Positions 38,361 to 47,535 of a stretch of DNA of 64,000 bases are shown here, piece by piece. The stretch comes from Poindextera sp036494815 (GTDB lineage: Bacteria; Pseudomonadota; Alphaproteobacteria; Caulobacterales; Caulobacteraceae), in assembly GCA_036494815.1 (NCBI GenBank), contig DASXNV010000064.1, forward strand, positions 29,146-93,145, written 5' to 3'. Positions within the stretch are counted from its first letter, which is position 1, and every line of letters begins with the position of its first letter. The notes under the pieces are model-generated. The model was not told the origin of the DNA, searched no databases, and saw only the letters and a list, made by a program, of their open reading frames with translations. Made by a program: the position numbers and the translations under genes.

Positions 38361-40142
38361 CTAAATCTTGACTGGCTTCACCACCCGGATATGCAGCTCC
38401 TTCAGCTGCTTGTCCAGCACCTCGGACGGGGCGTTCATCATCAGGTCCTGGGCCTGCTGATTGAACGGGAAGGCGATGATGTCGCGAATAGCCGAGGTGC
38501 CGGCCAGGAGCATGACGATGCGGTCGACGCCAGGGGCGATGCCGCCATGGGGCGGAGCGCCATAGCGGAAGGCGTTCAGCATGCCGGCGAATTGCTCCTC
38601 CACCGTCTCGGCTGAATAGCCGGCGATCTCGAACGCCTTCATCATGATTTCGGGCAGATGGTTACGGATCGCACCGCTGGACAGCTCGATGCCATTGCAG
38701 ACGATGTCGTACTGATAGGCCAGGATGTCCAAGGGATCATTGGTCTGCAGCACCTCCAGCCCACCCTGCGGCATGGAGAAGGGGTTGTGCGAGAAGTCGA
38801 CCTTTTTGTCGTCCTCGTTCCACTCGTACATGGGAAAATCGACGATCCAGCAGAACTTGAACTGGCCTTCTTCCACCAGGCCCAGATCAGTCCCGACCTT
38901 GGTGCGAGCAGCGCCGGCGAACTTGTAGAAGTTGGCTGGCTCGCCGGCGGCGAAGAACACCGCGTCGCCGACCTTCAGATCCAGTTGGGCGCGGATAGCC
39001 TCTGTGCGCTCGGGGCCGATGTTCTTGGCAACAGGACCGGCGGCGCCGTCCTCGCCCTCGCGCCAGAAGATATAGGCCAGACCCGGCTGGCCCTCGCCCT
39101 TGGCCCAGTCATTCATACGGTCGCAGAAGGCCCTCGAGCCGCCGCCCGGCGCGGGAATGGCCCAGATGGCCGCCTTGGGGTTTTCCAGGATGCCCGCAAA
39201 CACCTTGAAGCCCGAACCGCGGAAGGGCTCGGACACGTCGTCCATGATGATGGGATTGCGCAGATCTGGCTTGTCGCTGCCATATTTGGCCACCGCCTCG
39301 CGGAAGGGGATGCGGGGGAACGGCGCTTGCGTCACCGTCTTACCGTTCGCGAACTCCTCGAACACCCCCTGCATCACCGGCTCGATCGCGGCGAACACAT
39401 CGTCCTGGGTGACGAAGCTCATCTCCATATCCAGCTGGTAAAATTCACCGGGCGAGCGGTCGGCCCGGGCGGCCTCGTCTCGGAAACAGGGAGCGATCTG
39501 GAAATAGCGGTCAAAGCCGGAGACCATCAGCAGCTGCTTGAACTGCTGCGGCGCCTGCGGCAGCGCATAGAACTGGCCGGGATGCAGGCGCGAAGGCACC
39601 AGGAAGTCGCGCGCGCCCTCGGGGGAGGAGGCGGTCAGGATCGGAGTCTGGAATTCGGTGAAGCCCTGGTCAATCATCCGCCGGCGCAGAGAGCTGATCA
39701 CCTGGGAGCGCAGGACGATGTTCTTGTGCAGGGTCTCGCGGCGCAGATCCAGATAACGGTATTTGAGCCGCATATCCTCCGGATAGTCCGGCTCGCCGAA
39801 TACCGGCACTGGCAGCTCAGCGGCCTCCGACAGCACCGCCACAGCGCGGGCGCGCACCTCGATCCCGCCGCTTGGCAGGTTGGCGTTTACGGTTTCGGCG
39901 CTGCGGGCCACCACCTCGCCATCAATGCGGATCACGCTCTCGGCGCGCAGGCGCTCGATCAGGTCGAAGCCTGGAGTTTCGGGGCTGAGGACGATCTGCG
40001 TCAGGCCGTAGTGGTCGCGCAGATCGACGAACATCAGCCCGCCGTGGTCCCTCTTGCGATGAATCCAGCCCGACAGCCGCACATTGGCGCCGGCGTCCGA
40101 GGCTCTGAGGGCGCCGCAGGTGTGGGTGCGATAGGCGTGCAT
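38361..40142 (-). CDS. aspS: Aspartyl-tRNA synthetase
   Basis: Class IIb synthetase of 593 residues starting at MHAYRTHTCGALR. The N-terminal OB-fold anticodon domain shows VRLSGWIHRKRDHGGLMFVD. Class II motif 2 is in FRDEAARADRSPGEFYQLDM and motif 3 is in GIAPGVDRIVMLLAG. A bacterial GAD insertion domain lies between. I cannot tell from sequence alone whether it is the discriminating or non-discriminating form. Confidence 0.96.
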   Translation of the reverse strand: MHAYRTHTCGALRASDAGANVRLSGWIHRKRDHGGLMFVDLRDHYGLTQIVLSPETPGFDLIERLRAESVIRIDGEVVARSAETVNANLPSGGIEVRARAVAVLSEAAELPVPVFGEPDYPEDMRLKYRYLDLRRETLHKNIVLRSQVISSLRRRMIDQGFTEFQTPILTASSPEGARDFLVPSRLHPGQFYALPQAPQQFKQLLMVSGFDRYFQIAPCFRDEAARADRSPGEFYQLDMEMSFVTQDDVFAAIEPVMQGVFEEFANGKTVTQAPFPRIPFREAVAKYGSDKPDLRNPIIMDDVSEPFRGSGFKVFAGILENPKAAIWAIPAPGGGSRAFCDRMNDWAKGEGQPGLAYIFWREGEDGAAGPVAKNIGPERTEAIRAQLDLKVGDAVFFAAGEPANFYKFAGAARTKVGTDLGLVEEGQFKFCWIVDFPMYEWNEDDKKVDFSHNPFSMPQGGLEVLQTNDPLDILAYQYDIVCNGIELSSGAIRNHLPEIMMKAFEIAGYSAETVEEQFAGMLNAFRYGAPPHGGIAPGVDRIVMLLAGTSAIRDIIAFPFNQQAQDLMMNAPSEVLDKQLKELHIRVVKPVKI

Positions 40143-40230
40143 GGAGGATTCACTTATAGGGGCCGAAAGGCGCGGAAGGGCGCATGGCGGCACGGGGTTG
40201 TCAAGTTTGGGGGGGGCGCCCCTCGCCCGC

Positions 40231-41088
40231 CTACTTCACCTCGGACGGCACATCCACGTCGCAGATGGTGTAGTCGTTTCCGCGCGCAGCCTTGGTTTGA
40301 GCGACCAGGGCGGTAAAATAGGCGCTCTTGGTGTCGATCACCCGCACAGTGGGTCGCGAAGCCGCCGGCATATCGGCCAGGACCTGGACTTTCAGCATCT
40401 TGTCCTGGGGGGCCGCCACCGGCTCGCCGGTCTTGATGCGGTTGGCCGCGTCCTGGCCTGCGACAACGCGGCCGATGGCGGCGTAGCGTGTGTTCAGGGC
40501 GTCGTGGCTGGCGCGCATGATGAAGAACTGGCTGTTGGCCGAGTCCGGACTGTCGGCCCGGGCCATGCCGATCACACCAGGACAGAACAGGCCATAGGCC
40601 GAAACTTTACCGTCGTTCATCAGCGGGGCCATGGCGATGGCTTGGCTGTGAATCGGCAGGGCGCCAATGAAACCCAGTTCCTGCCCGGCCATCTTGTCGA
40701 CCAGCGCCACCGGGGCGGCCGGTCCGCGCTTGAAGGCGAATTCACCGGGCAGGTCGGGCAGACTCGATCCACCCTCGCCTGTGTTCTTGGGATCGCCGGT
40801 CTGGTCCATAAAGTCGTCGATCACCCGAAAGAAGGTCAAGCCATCATAGAGGTGCTGGCGGGTCAGCACCTTCAACCGCTCCACGGACAAGGGCGCGACC
40901 ATCGGAACCAGCTCGACGATAATCCGGCCCTGGTTGGTGTCGATCACCAGGGTGTTATCGGCGTCCACCGCGCGCCAGTCCCCCGTCGCCGGTGGGGCGA
41001 AGGCTGCCGCGTTCACCGGCGTGCTCATGCCGCCGAGGCCGATCGCCAGCCCCATGATCCCCACCAGGGCCGTTATCGCACGCCGCAT
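40231..41088 (-). CDS. Exported cyclophilin-type peptidyl-prolyl isomerase
   Basis: 285-residue protein. The ATG at 41088 gives a signal peptide (ITALVGIMGLAIGLGGMSTP, then VNAAA). The cyclophilin domain begins NQGRIIVELVPMVAPLSVER and includes LTFFRVIDDFMDQTGDP, with the catalytic-site arginine and FMxQ. The family insertions are longer than in small cyclophilins. It likely acts as a periplasmic folding factor. It is followed 73 bases later by coaD on the same strand. Confidence 0.9.
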   Translation of the reverse strand: MRRAITALVGIMGLAIGLGGMSTPVNAAAFAPPATGDWRAVDADNTLVIDTNQGRIIVELVPMVAPLSVERLKVLTRQHLYDGLTFFRVIDDFMDQTGDPKNTGEGGSSLPDLPGEFAFKRGPAAPVALVDKMAGQELGFIGALPIHSQAIAMAPLMNDGKVSAYGLFCPGVIGMARADSPDSANSQFFIMRASHDALNTRYAAIGRVVAGQDAANRIKTGEPVAAPQDKMLKVQVLADMPAASRPTVRVIDTKSAYFTALVAQTKAARGNDYTICDVDVPSEVK

Positions 41089-41161
41089 CAATTCGTCTCC
41101 ATTGCCGAAAGTTTCGCTCTCGGCCGTCAAAAAAGCCTGGATCGCGTCGGAATCGTGGCCG

Positions 41162-41656
41162 TCAGGCCTTGCCCAGCTTGACCAGCATCCGCTTAGCCAC
41201 GCCCTTGGGCACGAACGGAGTGATATCACCGTTCAGCTTGGCGATTTCCTTGACCAGACGAGAGGCGATGGCCTGGTGCCGCGGATCGGCCATCAGGAAC
41301 ACCGTCTCGATCTCGCGATTGAGCTGCTGGTTCATGGCCGTCATTTGGAATTCGTATTCGAAGTCGGCCACGGCGCGCAGGCCACGCACGATCATGCTGG
41401 CCCCAACCCTTTCCGCGAACTGCATGAGCAGGTTCTCGAACGGTTCGACCACGATTTCGGCGTGCCGGCTTAAGTGCGCGGTTTCTTCCTGGATGATGGC
41501 CACCCGCTCTTCGAGGCTGAACATCGGCCCCTTGTCGCGATTGATCGCCACACCGATCACCAGTTTGTCCACCAGCTTCACGGCCCGGCCGATGATATCC
41601 AGATGGCCGTTGGTCACTGGGTCGAAGGTGCCTGGATAGAGTCCGACGCGCGCCAT
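41162..41656 (-). CDS. coaD: Phosphopantetheine adenylyltransferase
   Basis: Penultimate step of coenzyme A synthesis. The 164-residue enzyme starts MARVGLYPGTFDPVTNGHLD, containing the nucleotidyltransferase motif TNGH. The family segments GLRAVADFEYEFQMTAMN and the C-terminal KGVAKRMLVKLGKA are present. It lies 61 bases downstream of the gyrA stop on the same strand. Confidence 0.96.
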   Translation of the reverse strand: MARVGLYPGTFDPVTNGHLDIIGRAVKLVDKLVIGVAINRDKGPMFSLEERVAIIQEETAHLSRHAEIVVEPFENLLMQFAERVGASMIVRGLRAVADFEYEFQMTAMNQQLNREIETVFLMADPRHQAIASRLVKEIAKLNGDITPFVPKGVAKRMLVKLGKA

Positions 41657-41717
41657 GCCACTCCCCGTCTTATCTGCTTTGGCAGCCTTCGCCCTAGAAG
41701 GTGAAAACCGGCTGCTG

Positions 41718-44474
41718 TCAATCGGCTTGTGGCGTATCGCCTTCGTCTTCGATCTCCGGCTCGCCGCCTTCGCCTTCCAGACGCTCCACACCCACCACAT
41801 GTTCGTCCTGGGCGGTGCGGAAGATGGTGACGCCCGAGGTGTTGCGTCCGGCGATGCGGATCTGGCCGATCGGGCAGCGGATCAGCTGGCCCTGGTCGGT
41901 GACCAGAAGGATCTCGTCGCTCTGGTCCACCGGGAAGGAGGCCACGAGCCGCCCGCCCTTCTTGCTGAGATCGTGCGCCAGCAGGCCCTGCCCACCACGC
42001 CCGGTGCGGCGATAGTCGTAGGCCGAGGTGCGTTTGCCAAAGCCTTCGGTGGAGACCGTGAGCACGAACTCCTCGGCCGCGCCCAGTTCGGCGATGCGTT
42101 CCACGGTCAGGCTGACCTCGTCGGAGGCGTCGTCCTCGTCCTCCGTCGGCGCCGGCGTATCCTCGCCCTCGTCGCTGGCGGCGGCGCGCATGGCGGTGGC
42201 GTGCTTGATATAGGCCCCGCGCTCCGCCGGACTGGCGTCCACTCCATTCAACACGGCCATGGAGATCACCAGGTCGCTTTCGCCCAAACGGATGCCGCGT
42301 ACGCCGGTGGAATCGCGGCTGGCGAACACGCGAACCTCATCCACCGGGAAGCGGATGCAACGAGCCAGCGCGGTGGTTAGCAGGATGTCGTTGGCCGGGG
42401 TGCACAGGCTGACGCCGATGATGCTGTCGCCCTCGTCCAGCTTCATGGCGATCTTGCCATTGCGGTTGATCTGCACGAAGTCGGACAGCTTGTTGCGCCG
42501 GACATTGCCGCTGCGCGTGGAGAACATCACGTCCAGCCGGTCCCAGGTCGCCTCGTCCTCGGGCAGAGGCAGGATCGAGGTGATGGTCTCCCCAGGCTCG
42601 ATGGGCAGAAGGTTGACGAAGGCCTTGCCGCGGGAATTGGGCAGGCCGACAGGCAGCCTCCAGACCTTGAGCTTGTAGACCTTGCCGCCGGAGGAGAAAA
42701 ACAGCACCGGCGCATGAGTTGAGGCGGAGAAGACCCGGGTGACCGCGTCCTCGTCCTTGGTCGACATGCCCGAACGCCCCTTCCCGCCCCGCTTTTGGGT
42801 GCGGTAGGTCGCCAAGGGCGTGCGCTTGACATAGCCGCCGTGGGTGACGGTGATCACCATGTCTTCGCGGGCGATCAGGTCTTCGTCCTCGACGTCGGCG
42901 TCACCGTCGACGATCTGACTGCGGCGCGGAACGGCGAAAGCCTCGCGCACGGCGACCAGTTCTTCACGCACGATGGCCATGACCCGGTCGCGGGAGGAGA
43001 GGATGTCCAGATAACCACGGATGGCCCCAGCCAGTTCGCGGGCCTCGTTCATGATCTCGTCGCGGCCCAGGCCGGTCAGGCGGGACAGGGTCAGGGCCAG
43101 GATGGCGCGAGCCTGTTCTTCCGTCAGGCGCACGCGGTCGCCGTCCACCACCACGGTGCGTGGATCGGCGATCAGGTCGATCAGGGCGATCATATCGCCC
43201 GCCGGCCAGTCGCGACCAACTAGGCGCTCGCGCGCCTCGGCCGGATCCTTGGACGAGCGGATGATGTGGATCACTTCGTCGATATTGACCACGGCGATGG
43301 CCAAGCCGACCAATAGGTGGCCGCGGTCGCGGGCCTTGGCCAACTCGAACTTGGTGCGGCGGACCACCACCTCTTCGCGGAACTCGACAAAGCAGTCGAT
43401 CAGGGGCTTAAGCCCCATCTGCAGCGGTCGGCCACGATTGAGGGCCAACATATTGACCCCGAACGAGGACTGCAGCTGGGTGAAGCGATAGAGTTGGTTC
43501 AGCACCACCTCGCCCGAGGCGTCGCGCTTCAGCTCCACCACCACGCGCAGGCCTTGGCGATCACTCTCATCGCGCAGGTCGGCGATGCCTTCGATGCGCT
43601 TTTCGCGCACCAGCTCGGCGATGCGCTCGACCATGGCGGCCTTGTTCACCTGGTAGGGCACTGAGGTGATGATGATCGCCTCACGATCCTTGCGGATCTC
43701 CTCGATGGTGGCTTCGCCGCGCATGATCACAGAGCCGCGGCCGGTCATCAGCGCCTGGCGCGGGCCGGTGCGGCCGATGATCTCGCCACCGGTGGGGAAG
43801 TCGGGACCCGGTACGATGTCCAGCAGTTCTTCCAGGCTGATCTGCGGATTATCGATGGTGGCCAGGCAGGCGTCGACGATTTCGCCCAGATTGTGCGGCG
43901 GGATATTGGTGGCCATGCCGACGGCGATGCCGCCAGCACCATTGACCAGCAGATTGGGGATGCGCGACGGCAGCACCACCGGCTCGCTCTCGGAGCCATC
44001 ATAATTGTCGCGAAAATCGACCGTGCCCTTGTCCAGATCGGCCAGGATCGACATAGCCGCCTTGGTCAGGCGCGATTCCGTATAGCGCATGGCCGCCGGC
44101 GGATCGTTGTCGATCGAACCGAAATTGCCCTGCCCGTCGATCAGCATCAGCCCCATGGAGAAGGGCTGGGCCATGCGCACCAAGCTGTCATAGATCGCGA
44201 GGTCGCCGTGCGGATGGTATTTACCCATCACGTCGCCGACGATCCGCGCCGACTTCACATAGGAACGGTCAGGCGTGTGGCCCTGTTCGTTCATGGAATA
44301 GAGGATGCGCCGGTGCACGGGCTTGAGACCGTCGCGCGCGTCCGGCAAGGCGCGGCTGACGATCACGCTCATGGCGTAATCGAGATAGGAACGCTTGAGT
44401 TCGTCCTCGATGGCGATGGGGGCTATTCCCCCGCGCCGGGCGTCGTCCGGGGTGGTGGTCGGAGTATCGCTCAA
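41718..44474 (-). CDS. gyrA: DNA gyrase subunit A
   Basis: 918-residue type II topoisomerase subunit that cuts and rejoins DNA during negative supercoiling. The catalytic Tyr131 lies in AAMRYTESRL. The C-terminal beta-pinwheel contains the GyrA-box QKRGGKG. In the quinolone-resistance region the sequence is YHPHGDLAIYD, so the residue equivalent to E. coli Ser83 is Leu92 (codon CTC at 44201-44199). Asp at the 87 position is kept. A C-terminal acidic insertion is present. Confidence 0.97.
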   Translation of the reverse strand: MSDTPTTTPDDARRGGIAPIAIEDELKRSYLDYAMSVIVSRALPDARDGLKPVHRRILYSMNEQGHTPDRSYVKSARIVGDVMGKYHPHGDLAIYDSLVRMAQPFSMGLMLIDGQGNFGSIDNDPPAAMRYTESRLTKAAMSILADLDKGTVDFRDNYDGSESEPVVLPSRIPNLLVNGAGGIAVGMATNIPPHNLGEIVDACLATIDNPQISLEELLDIVPGPDFPTGGEIIGRTGPRQALMTGRGSVIMRGEATIEEIRKDREAIIITSVPYQVNKAAMVERIAELVREKRIEGIADLRDESDRQGLRVVVELKRDASGEVVLNQLYRFTQLQSSFGVNMLALNRGRPLQMGLKPLIDCFVEFREEVVVRRTKFELAKARDRGHLLVGLAIAVVNIDEVIHIIRSSKDPAEARERLVGRDWPAGDMIALIDLIADPRTVVVDGDRVRLTEEQARAILALTLSRLTGLGRDEIMNEARELAGAIRGYLDILSSRDRVMAIVREELVAVREAFAVPRRSQIVDGDADVEDEDLIAREDMVITVTHGGYVKRTPLATYRTQKRGGKGRSGMSTKDEDAVTRVFSASTHAPVLFFSSGGKVYKLKVWRLPVGLPNSRGKAFVNLLPIEPGETITSILPLPEDEATWDRLDVMFSTRSGNVRRNKLSDFVQINRNGKIAMKLDEGDSIIGVSLCTPANDILLTTALARCIRFPVDEVRVFASRDSTGVRGIRLGESDLVISMAVLNGVDASPAERGAYIKHATAMRAAASDEGEDTPAPTEDEDDASDEVSLTVERIAELGAAEEFVLTVSTEGFGKRTSAYDYRRTGRGGQGLLAHDLSKKGGRLVASFPVDQSDEILLVTDQGQLIRCPIGQIRIAGRNTSGVTIFRTAQDEHVVGVERLEGEGGEPEIEDEGDTPQAD

Positions 44475-44686
44475 GGGAAATCAGCCGCGAGAATCGAGCG
44501 GAAAGGTCATGGGCATCTGTTAGCACTCCCTGCGCCAGCACGCAAAAAGCCTTGCGAAGAAAGCGCGTCCTTCCCGCATTTCGTGCGTTAGGCAAGGAAC
44601 ACGGCCGTCATGGCGGCGCGCAGCGGGCCCCTTGCAATCGCACCGCGAACGCGCGCCTTGTCGGCGCCTCACGCAGGAGAGTCTTC

Positions 44687-45223
44687 ATGGTCCGCATTCG
44701 CCCCCTGATCAGCGGCCTCGCTGCCGTCCTGGCTTGCGCCGCCGTCGCCCAGGCCCAGGCCCCAGGGTCGTTCACGGCGACGATCAAGGCGCCGGACGGC
44801 GCCAGTATCGGAACCGCCGTTTTGACCGAAGCGCCCTCGGGCGTGCTGATGCGGGTCGAACTCAAGGGCCTGACGCCCGGCTGGCATGGCATGCACTTTC
44901 ACGAAAAAGGCGACTGCACCGACGCCAAGTTCATGAACAGCGGCGGCCATGTGCAAATGGCCGGGATGAAAATGCCCCACGGCCTGTTGAACCCACAAGG
45001 TCCCGACTACGGCGACTTGCCCAATCTCTATGTCCAGGCGGACGGCACGGCCAAGGCCGAAGTGTTCTCGACCAAGGTATCGCTCAAGGGCGGCGGCGAC
45101 GGACGTTCGGCCCTGCTCGACGCCGACGGATCGGCGCTGGTGATCCACGCCGGTCCAGACGACCAAACCAGCCAGCCGATCGGCGGCGCTGGCGCGCGGG
45201 TAGCCTGCGGCGTGATTCGCTAG
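44687..45223 (+). CDS. sodC: Periplasmic Cu/Zn superoxide dismutase
   Basis: Converts superoxide to peroxide and oxygen outside the cytoplasm. The ATG at 44687, with AGGAGAG upstream, gives 178 residues with a signal peptide ending AVAQAQA. Metal-ligand histidines occur in WHGMHFHEKGDC, NSGGHVQ, MPHGLLNPQGPDYGD and LVIHAGPDD. Two cysteines (in GDC and VACGVI) form the conserved disulfide. Standard bacterial SodC. Confidence 0.94.
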   Translation: MVRIRPLISGLAAVLACAAVAQAQAPGSFTATIKAPDGASIGTAVLTEAPSGVLMRVELKGLTPGWHGMHFHEKGDCTDAKFMNSGGHVQMAGMKMPHGLLNPQGPDYGDLPNLYVQADGTAKAEVFSTKVSLKGGGDGRSALLDADGSALVIHAGPDDQTSQPIGGAGARVACGVIR

Positions 45224-45403
45224 GCCCGCAAAGACGGTATCCCTGGCCCCATAGGCCCCCAATATATCCAGGCCGGGCAGTCGGGCGCGGAGAAGCGTCG
45301 GGAAACGATCAAGAACGGTTGGGATCATGGGGATCTCCTGCCCCCTCGCCTCAGAGCCCCCCTCCCGACAGCATGCTGTCACCAAGCGCGCCCACCGGAC
45401 GAC

Positions 45404-45430
45404 AAAAGGCCGCCACCTGAGTGACGGCCT
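45404..45430 (-). terminator. Intrinsic terminator of ssb
   Basis: On the minus strand AGGCCGTCAC / loop TCAG / GTGGCGGCCT forms a 10-bp stem (one G-T pair) followed by a run of T. It lies beyond the group II intron, about 36 bases after the predicted intron end, and appears to be the original ssb terminator. Confidence 0.75.
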
Positions 45431-45466
45431 CCAATGTCTCGCCCGAAAGGGACTTGTCGCCGGACT

Positions 45467-46051
45467 GTAGGGTAGCGCACGTGTTTCCGGCGGAGCCGGA
45501 GGACCGTTGCGCCCCCTCCGAACCGGACGTGCGGCTTTCACCGCATCCGGCTCTCCATCCCTGATCGTCAGGCAGCAAAGCGGTGGTCAGGAACCGTGCT
45601 GCGGTATTGGCCGCCGAAGCCGCCAACTTAGGCGATCCCGCATTCCCAGTCGGACAAGGTCCGCTATGCTTAGGCCCCGTGTTCAACCCTTTGCCGCCCT
45701 CGTCGGGCAGGTGTCGGAGCGGCTAGGTGGGGCGGCGTTCTAACCTCATCGCCCCACGCCCCGAGATGGCGTCTCAACAGTCTTTCGCCACCGTGATTCC
45801 CAGCACCTCTGAGGTCTACGATTCAACCAATACAGGCTTGGCCTTACACAGCTTGCAATGACGGGGGCCGCGCTAGACTGCTTCGCCGCTACCCGCCTTT
45901 TCCCAACATGCTGCTGTCCCCCTCCGGCTTTCGCCGGTCGCTTCCTGTCACCAGGCAGAGGTAAGTTGGGTTTGCAATGAACTCCCTAGCAGTTCATGCT
46001 TACGGGTGTTTCCACCCGTAAGCACTTGACTCGACTGATAAAACGGCGCAC
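45467..46051 (-). ncRNA. ORF-less group II intron ribozyme
   Basis: Minus-strand sequence begins GTGCGCC directly after the ssb TAG stop codon, matching the group II 5' consensus GUGYG. Domain V is at 45553-45520: an 8-bp lower stem GAGCCGGA/TCCGGTTC, a CG bulge and an upper stem TGCGGT-GAAA-GCCGCA with GAAA tetraloop and the AGC triad. A domain VI-like hairpin follows, and the 3' end is probably CCCTAC near 45467. Domain I-like hairpins with GAAA loops occur near 46008 and 45930. No reverse transcriptase fits in its roughly 585 bases. Confidence 0.8.
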
Positions 46052-46540
46052 CTAGAACGGAATCTCATCGTCCAGATCGGCCGAGAAGCTCTCGCGCGGA
46101 CCTGACGGCTGGGCGCGCTGGGCTGGTTGGAAACCACCGCCACCGCTGCTGTAGCCTGCGCCTTCGTCGCGTTCGTCGGAACCGCCGCCCTTGCCGTCAA
46201 GCATGGTCAGTTCGCCGCGGAATTTCTGCAGCACCACCTCAGTGGAATATTTTTCCACACCGGACTGATCGGTCCATTTGCGGGTCTGCAACGCGCCCTC
46301 AAGATAGACCTTGGCGCCCTTTTTCAGATAACTTTCCGCCACCTTGACCAGGTTGTCGTTGAAGATCACCACCCGATGCCATTCGGTCTTTTCCTTGCGC
46401 TCGCCGCTTTGGCGGTCGCGCCAGGTCTCCGAAGTCGCCACTGTCAGGTTGGCGACACGATCGCCCGACGTGAGCGTGCGGATCTCTGGATCCTTGCCCA
46501 GATTGCCGACCAGAATGACTTTGTTGACGCTGCCCGCCAT
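46052..46540 (-). CDS. ssb: Single-stranded DNA-binding protein
   Basis: 162-residue SSB that coats single-stranded DNA in replication and repair. The OB fold starts MAGSVNKVILVGNLGKDPEI, with ATSETWRDRQSGERKEKTEW in the middle. A Gly/Ser-rich linker leads to the acidic tip DLDDEIPF that recruits partner proteins. An alphaproteobacterial LexA box lies 74 bases upstream. A group II intron begins at the base after its stop codon. Confidence 0.97.
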   Translation of the reverse strand: MAGSVNKVILVGNLGKDPEIRTLTSGDRVANLTVATSETWRDRQSGERKEKTEWHRVVIFNDNLVKVAESYLKKGAKVYLEGALQTRKWTDQSGVEKYSTEVVLQKFRGELTMLDGKGGGSDERDEGAGYSSGGGGFQPAQRAQPSGPRESFSADLDDEIPF

Positions 46541-46613
46541 GAAATCCTCACCTTAGTGTCCGTGAAAACCGCAATCCCCGCCGACCCTATCCAAGACCGG
46601 CGCCGGGATCAAT

Positions 46614-46628
46614 GTTCTTGTTTCGTTC
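46614..46628. promoter_or_regulatory. LexA (SOS) box upstream of ssb
   Basis: GTTCTTGTTTCGTTC is an exact match to the alphaproteobacterial LexA operator GTTC-N7-GTTC. It lies between the lipoprotein stop and the ssb start, at a promoter-proximal distance, and implies DNA-damage control of ssb. Confidence 0.72.
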
Positions 46629-46634
46629 GACGCC

Positions 46635-47033
46635 TCAAGGCGCAGCCGCCGGCCCCGCGCCCAGCTTGGCCAGCTGTCCGTCACCGGTGCGCACCAGCAA
46701 AAGATAGCGTCCGCCCTTCAAGGTCTGGGACGTGAACACGCCTTCCTTCTGCAGAAACAGGAACTGTCCCTGATAGGCGCCAGTAATGACCTCCGAGGTC
46801 CCGCCAATGGCCAGGAAATGCAAACGCATCCCTTCCAGAGAAGCCGCGCAGGCCTCGATCGACGGCTCATGCTCGGAGACGGTATTGAACACCGACTTGC
46901 CGTCCTTGTTGACCAACTGCCAGCAAACGCCCGTGTTCATCGGCGCCTCAAGCTGCTTGTCGCAGCCTGCGAGGGCGCCGGAAATGGCGATCGTGGCCGC
47001 AAGGGTCGCGGCGAGTTTGGTCGGCCGAGTCAT
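46635..47033 (-). CDS. Conserved hypothetical lipoprotein
   Basis: 132-residue protein with a lipobox signal (ISGALAGCDKQ) and no recognised domain. Three further cysteines are visible (in GVCWQLV and IEACAASL and at the lipobox). Phrases such as TSEVITGAYQGQFLFLQKEG suggest a compact beta-rich domain. It lies upstream of ssb with the SOS box between them. Function unknown. Confidence 0.7.
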   Translation of the reverse strand: MTRPTKLAATLAATIAISGALAGCDKQLEAPMNTGVCWQLVNKDGKSVFNTVSEHEPSIEACAASLEGMRLHFLAIGGTSEVITGAYQGQFLFLQKEGVFTSQTLKGGRYLLLVRTGDGQLAKLGAGPAAAP

Positions 47034-47094
47034 GACGGCACGCTACACCGGCCCGCAAAGAGGCGCGATAGAGACTCTGTGCGCCATGCACAGC

Positions 47095-47535
47095 TTATGC
47101 GCGGTCAGGCTCCCGACCAGGATAGGCAGGCGCTTCGCAAACGCTCTGCGACCAGGCCGGACGGCCGCGGGTGTGGATTTGAGCCTGAACCAGCAGAGCT
47201 TCCGGTGGCTCGTCGAATGCGCCCAGGCGTAAGCGCAGGCCTTCGGGATGATCGTCGCGCCGTGAATAGATCGGCGAGCCGCAGTGGCCACAAAAGGCGC
47301 GCTTCTTACCGGGCGAAGACTGATATTCCCAGATCAGGTCGCCGCCGCGCACCACCGCGAAACCGGAGGCTTCTCCGGGAACGACCGCTGCGGCGAAACC
47401 CTGCGCCTTGAGGCAGTCACGACAATAGCAAACCGTAACCGCGCCCAACCGCCCGCCCAGTTCGCCCGAATAGACAAAGCGGACGCCCCCGCAGTGGCAG
47501 CCGCCCTCAAGACCTTGAGCCGGCTTCAAACTCAA
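47095..47535 (-). CDS. GFA/CENP-V zinc-binding protein
   Basis: Member of the glutathione-dependent formaldehyde-activating enzyme (GFA) fold. Zinc ligands are visible in GGCHCGGVRF, VCYCRDCLK and AFCGHCGSPIY. The likely start is the TTG at 47535, which overlaps the preceding stop codon by four bases (TTGA) and gives 146 residues; an ATG at 47607 would overlap the upstream gene by 76 bases. The family name overstates function, since most members have unknown substrates. Confidence 0.85.
   Translation of the reverse strand: MSLKPAQGLEGGCHCGGVRFVYSGELGGRLGAVTVCYCRDCLKAQGFAAAVVPGEASGFAVVRGGDLIWEYQSSPGKKRAFCGHCGSPIYSRRDDHPEGLRLRLGAFDEPPEALLVQAQIHTRGRPAWSQSVCEAPAYPGREPDRA

Noticed and set aside
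38658..40316. 552-residue forward frame opposite aspS
   Set aside because: It is entirely antisense to aspartyl-tRNA synthetase and shows no recognised motif.
45351..45686. 111-residue minus-strand frame crossing domain V
   Set aside because: It runs through the intron ribozyme core and the exon junction and shows no reverse-transcriptase or maturase motif.
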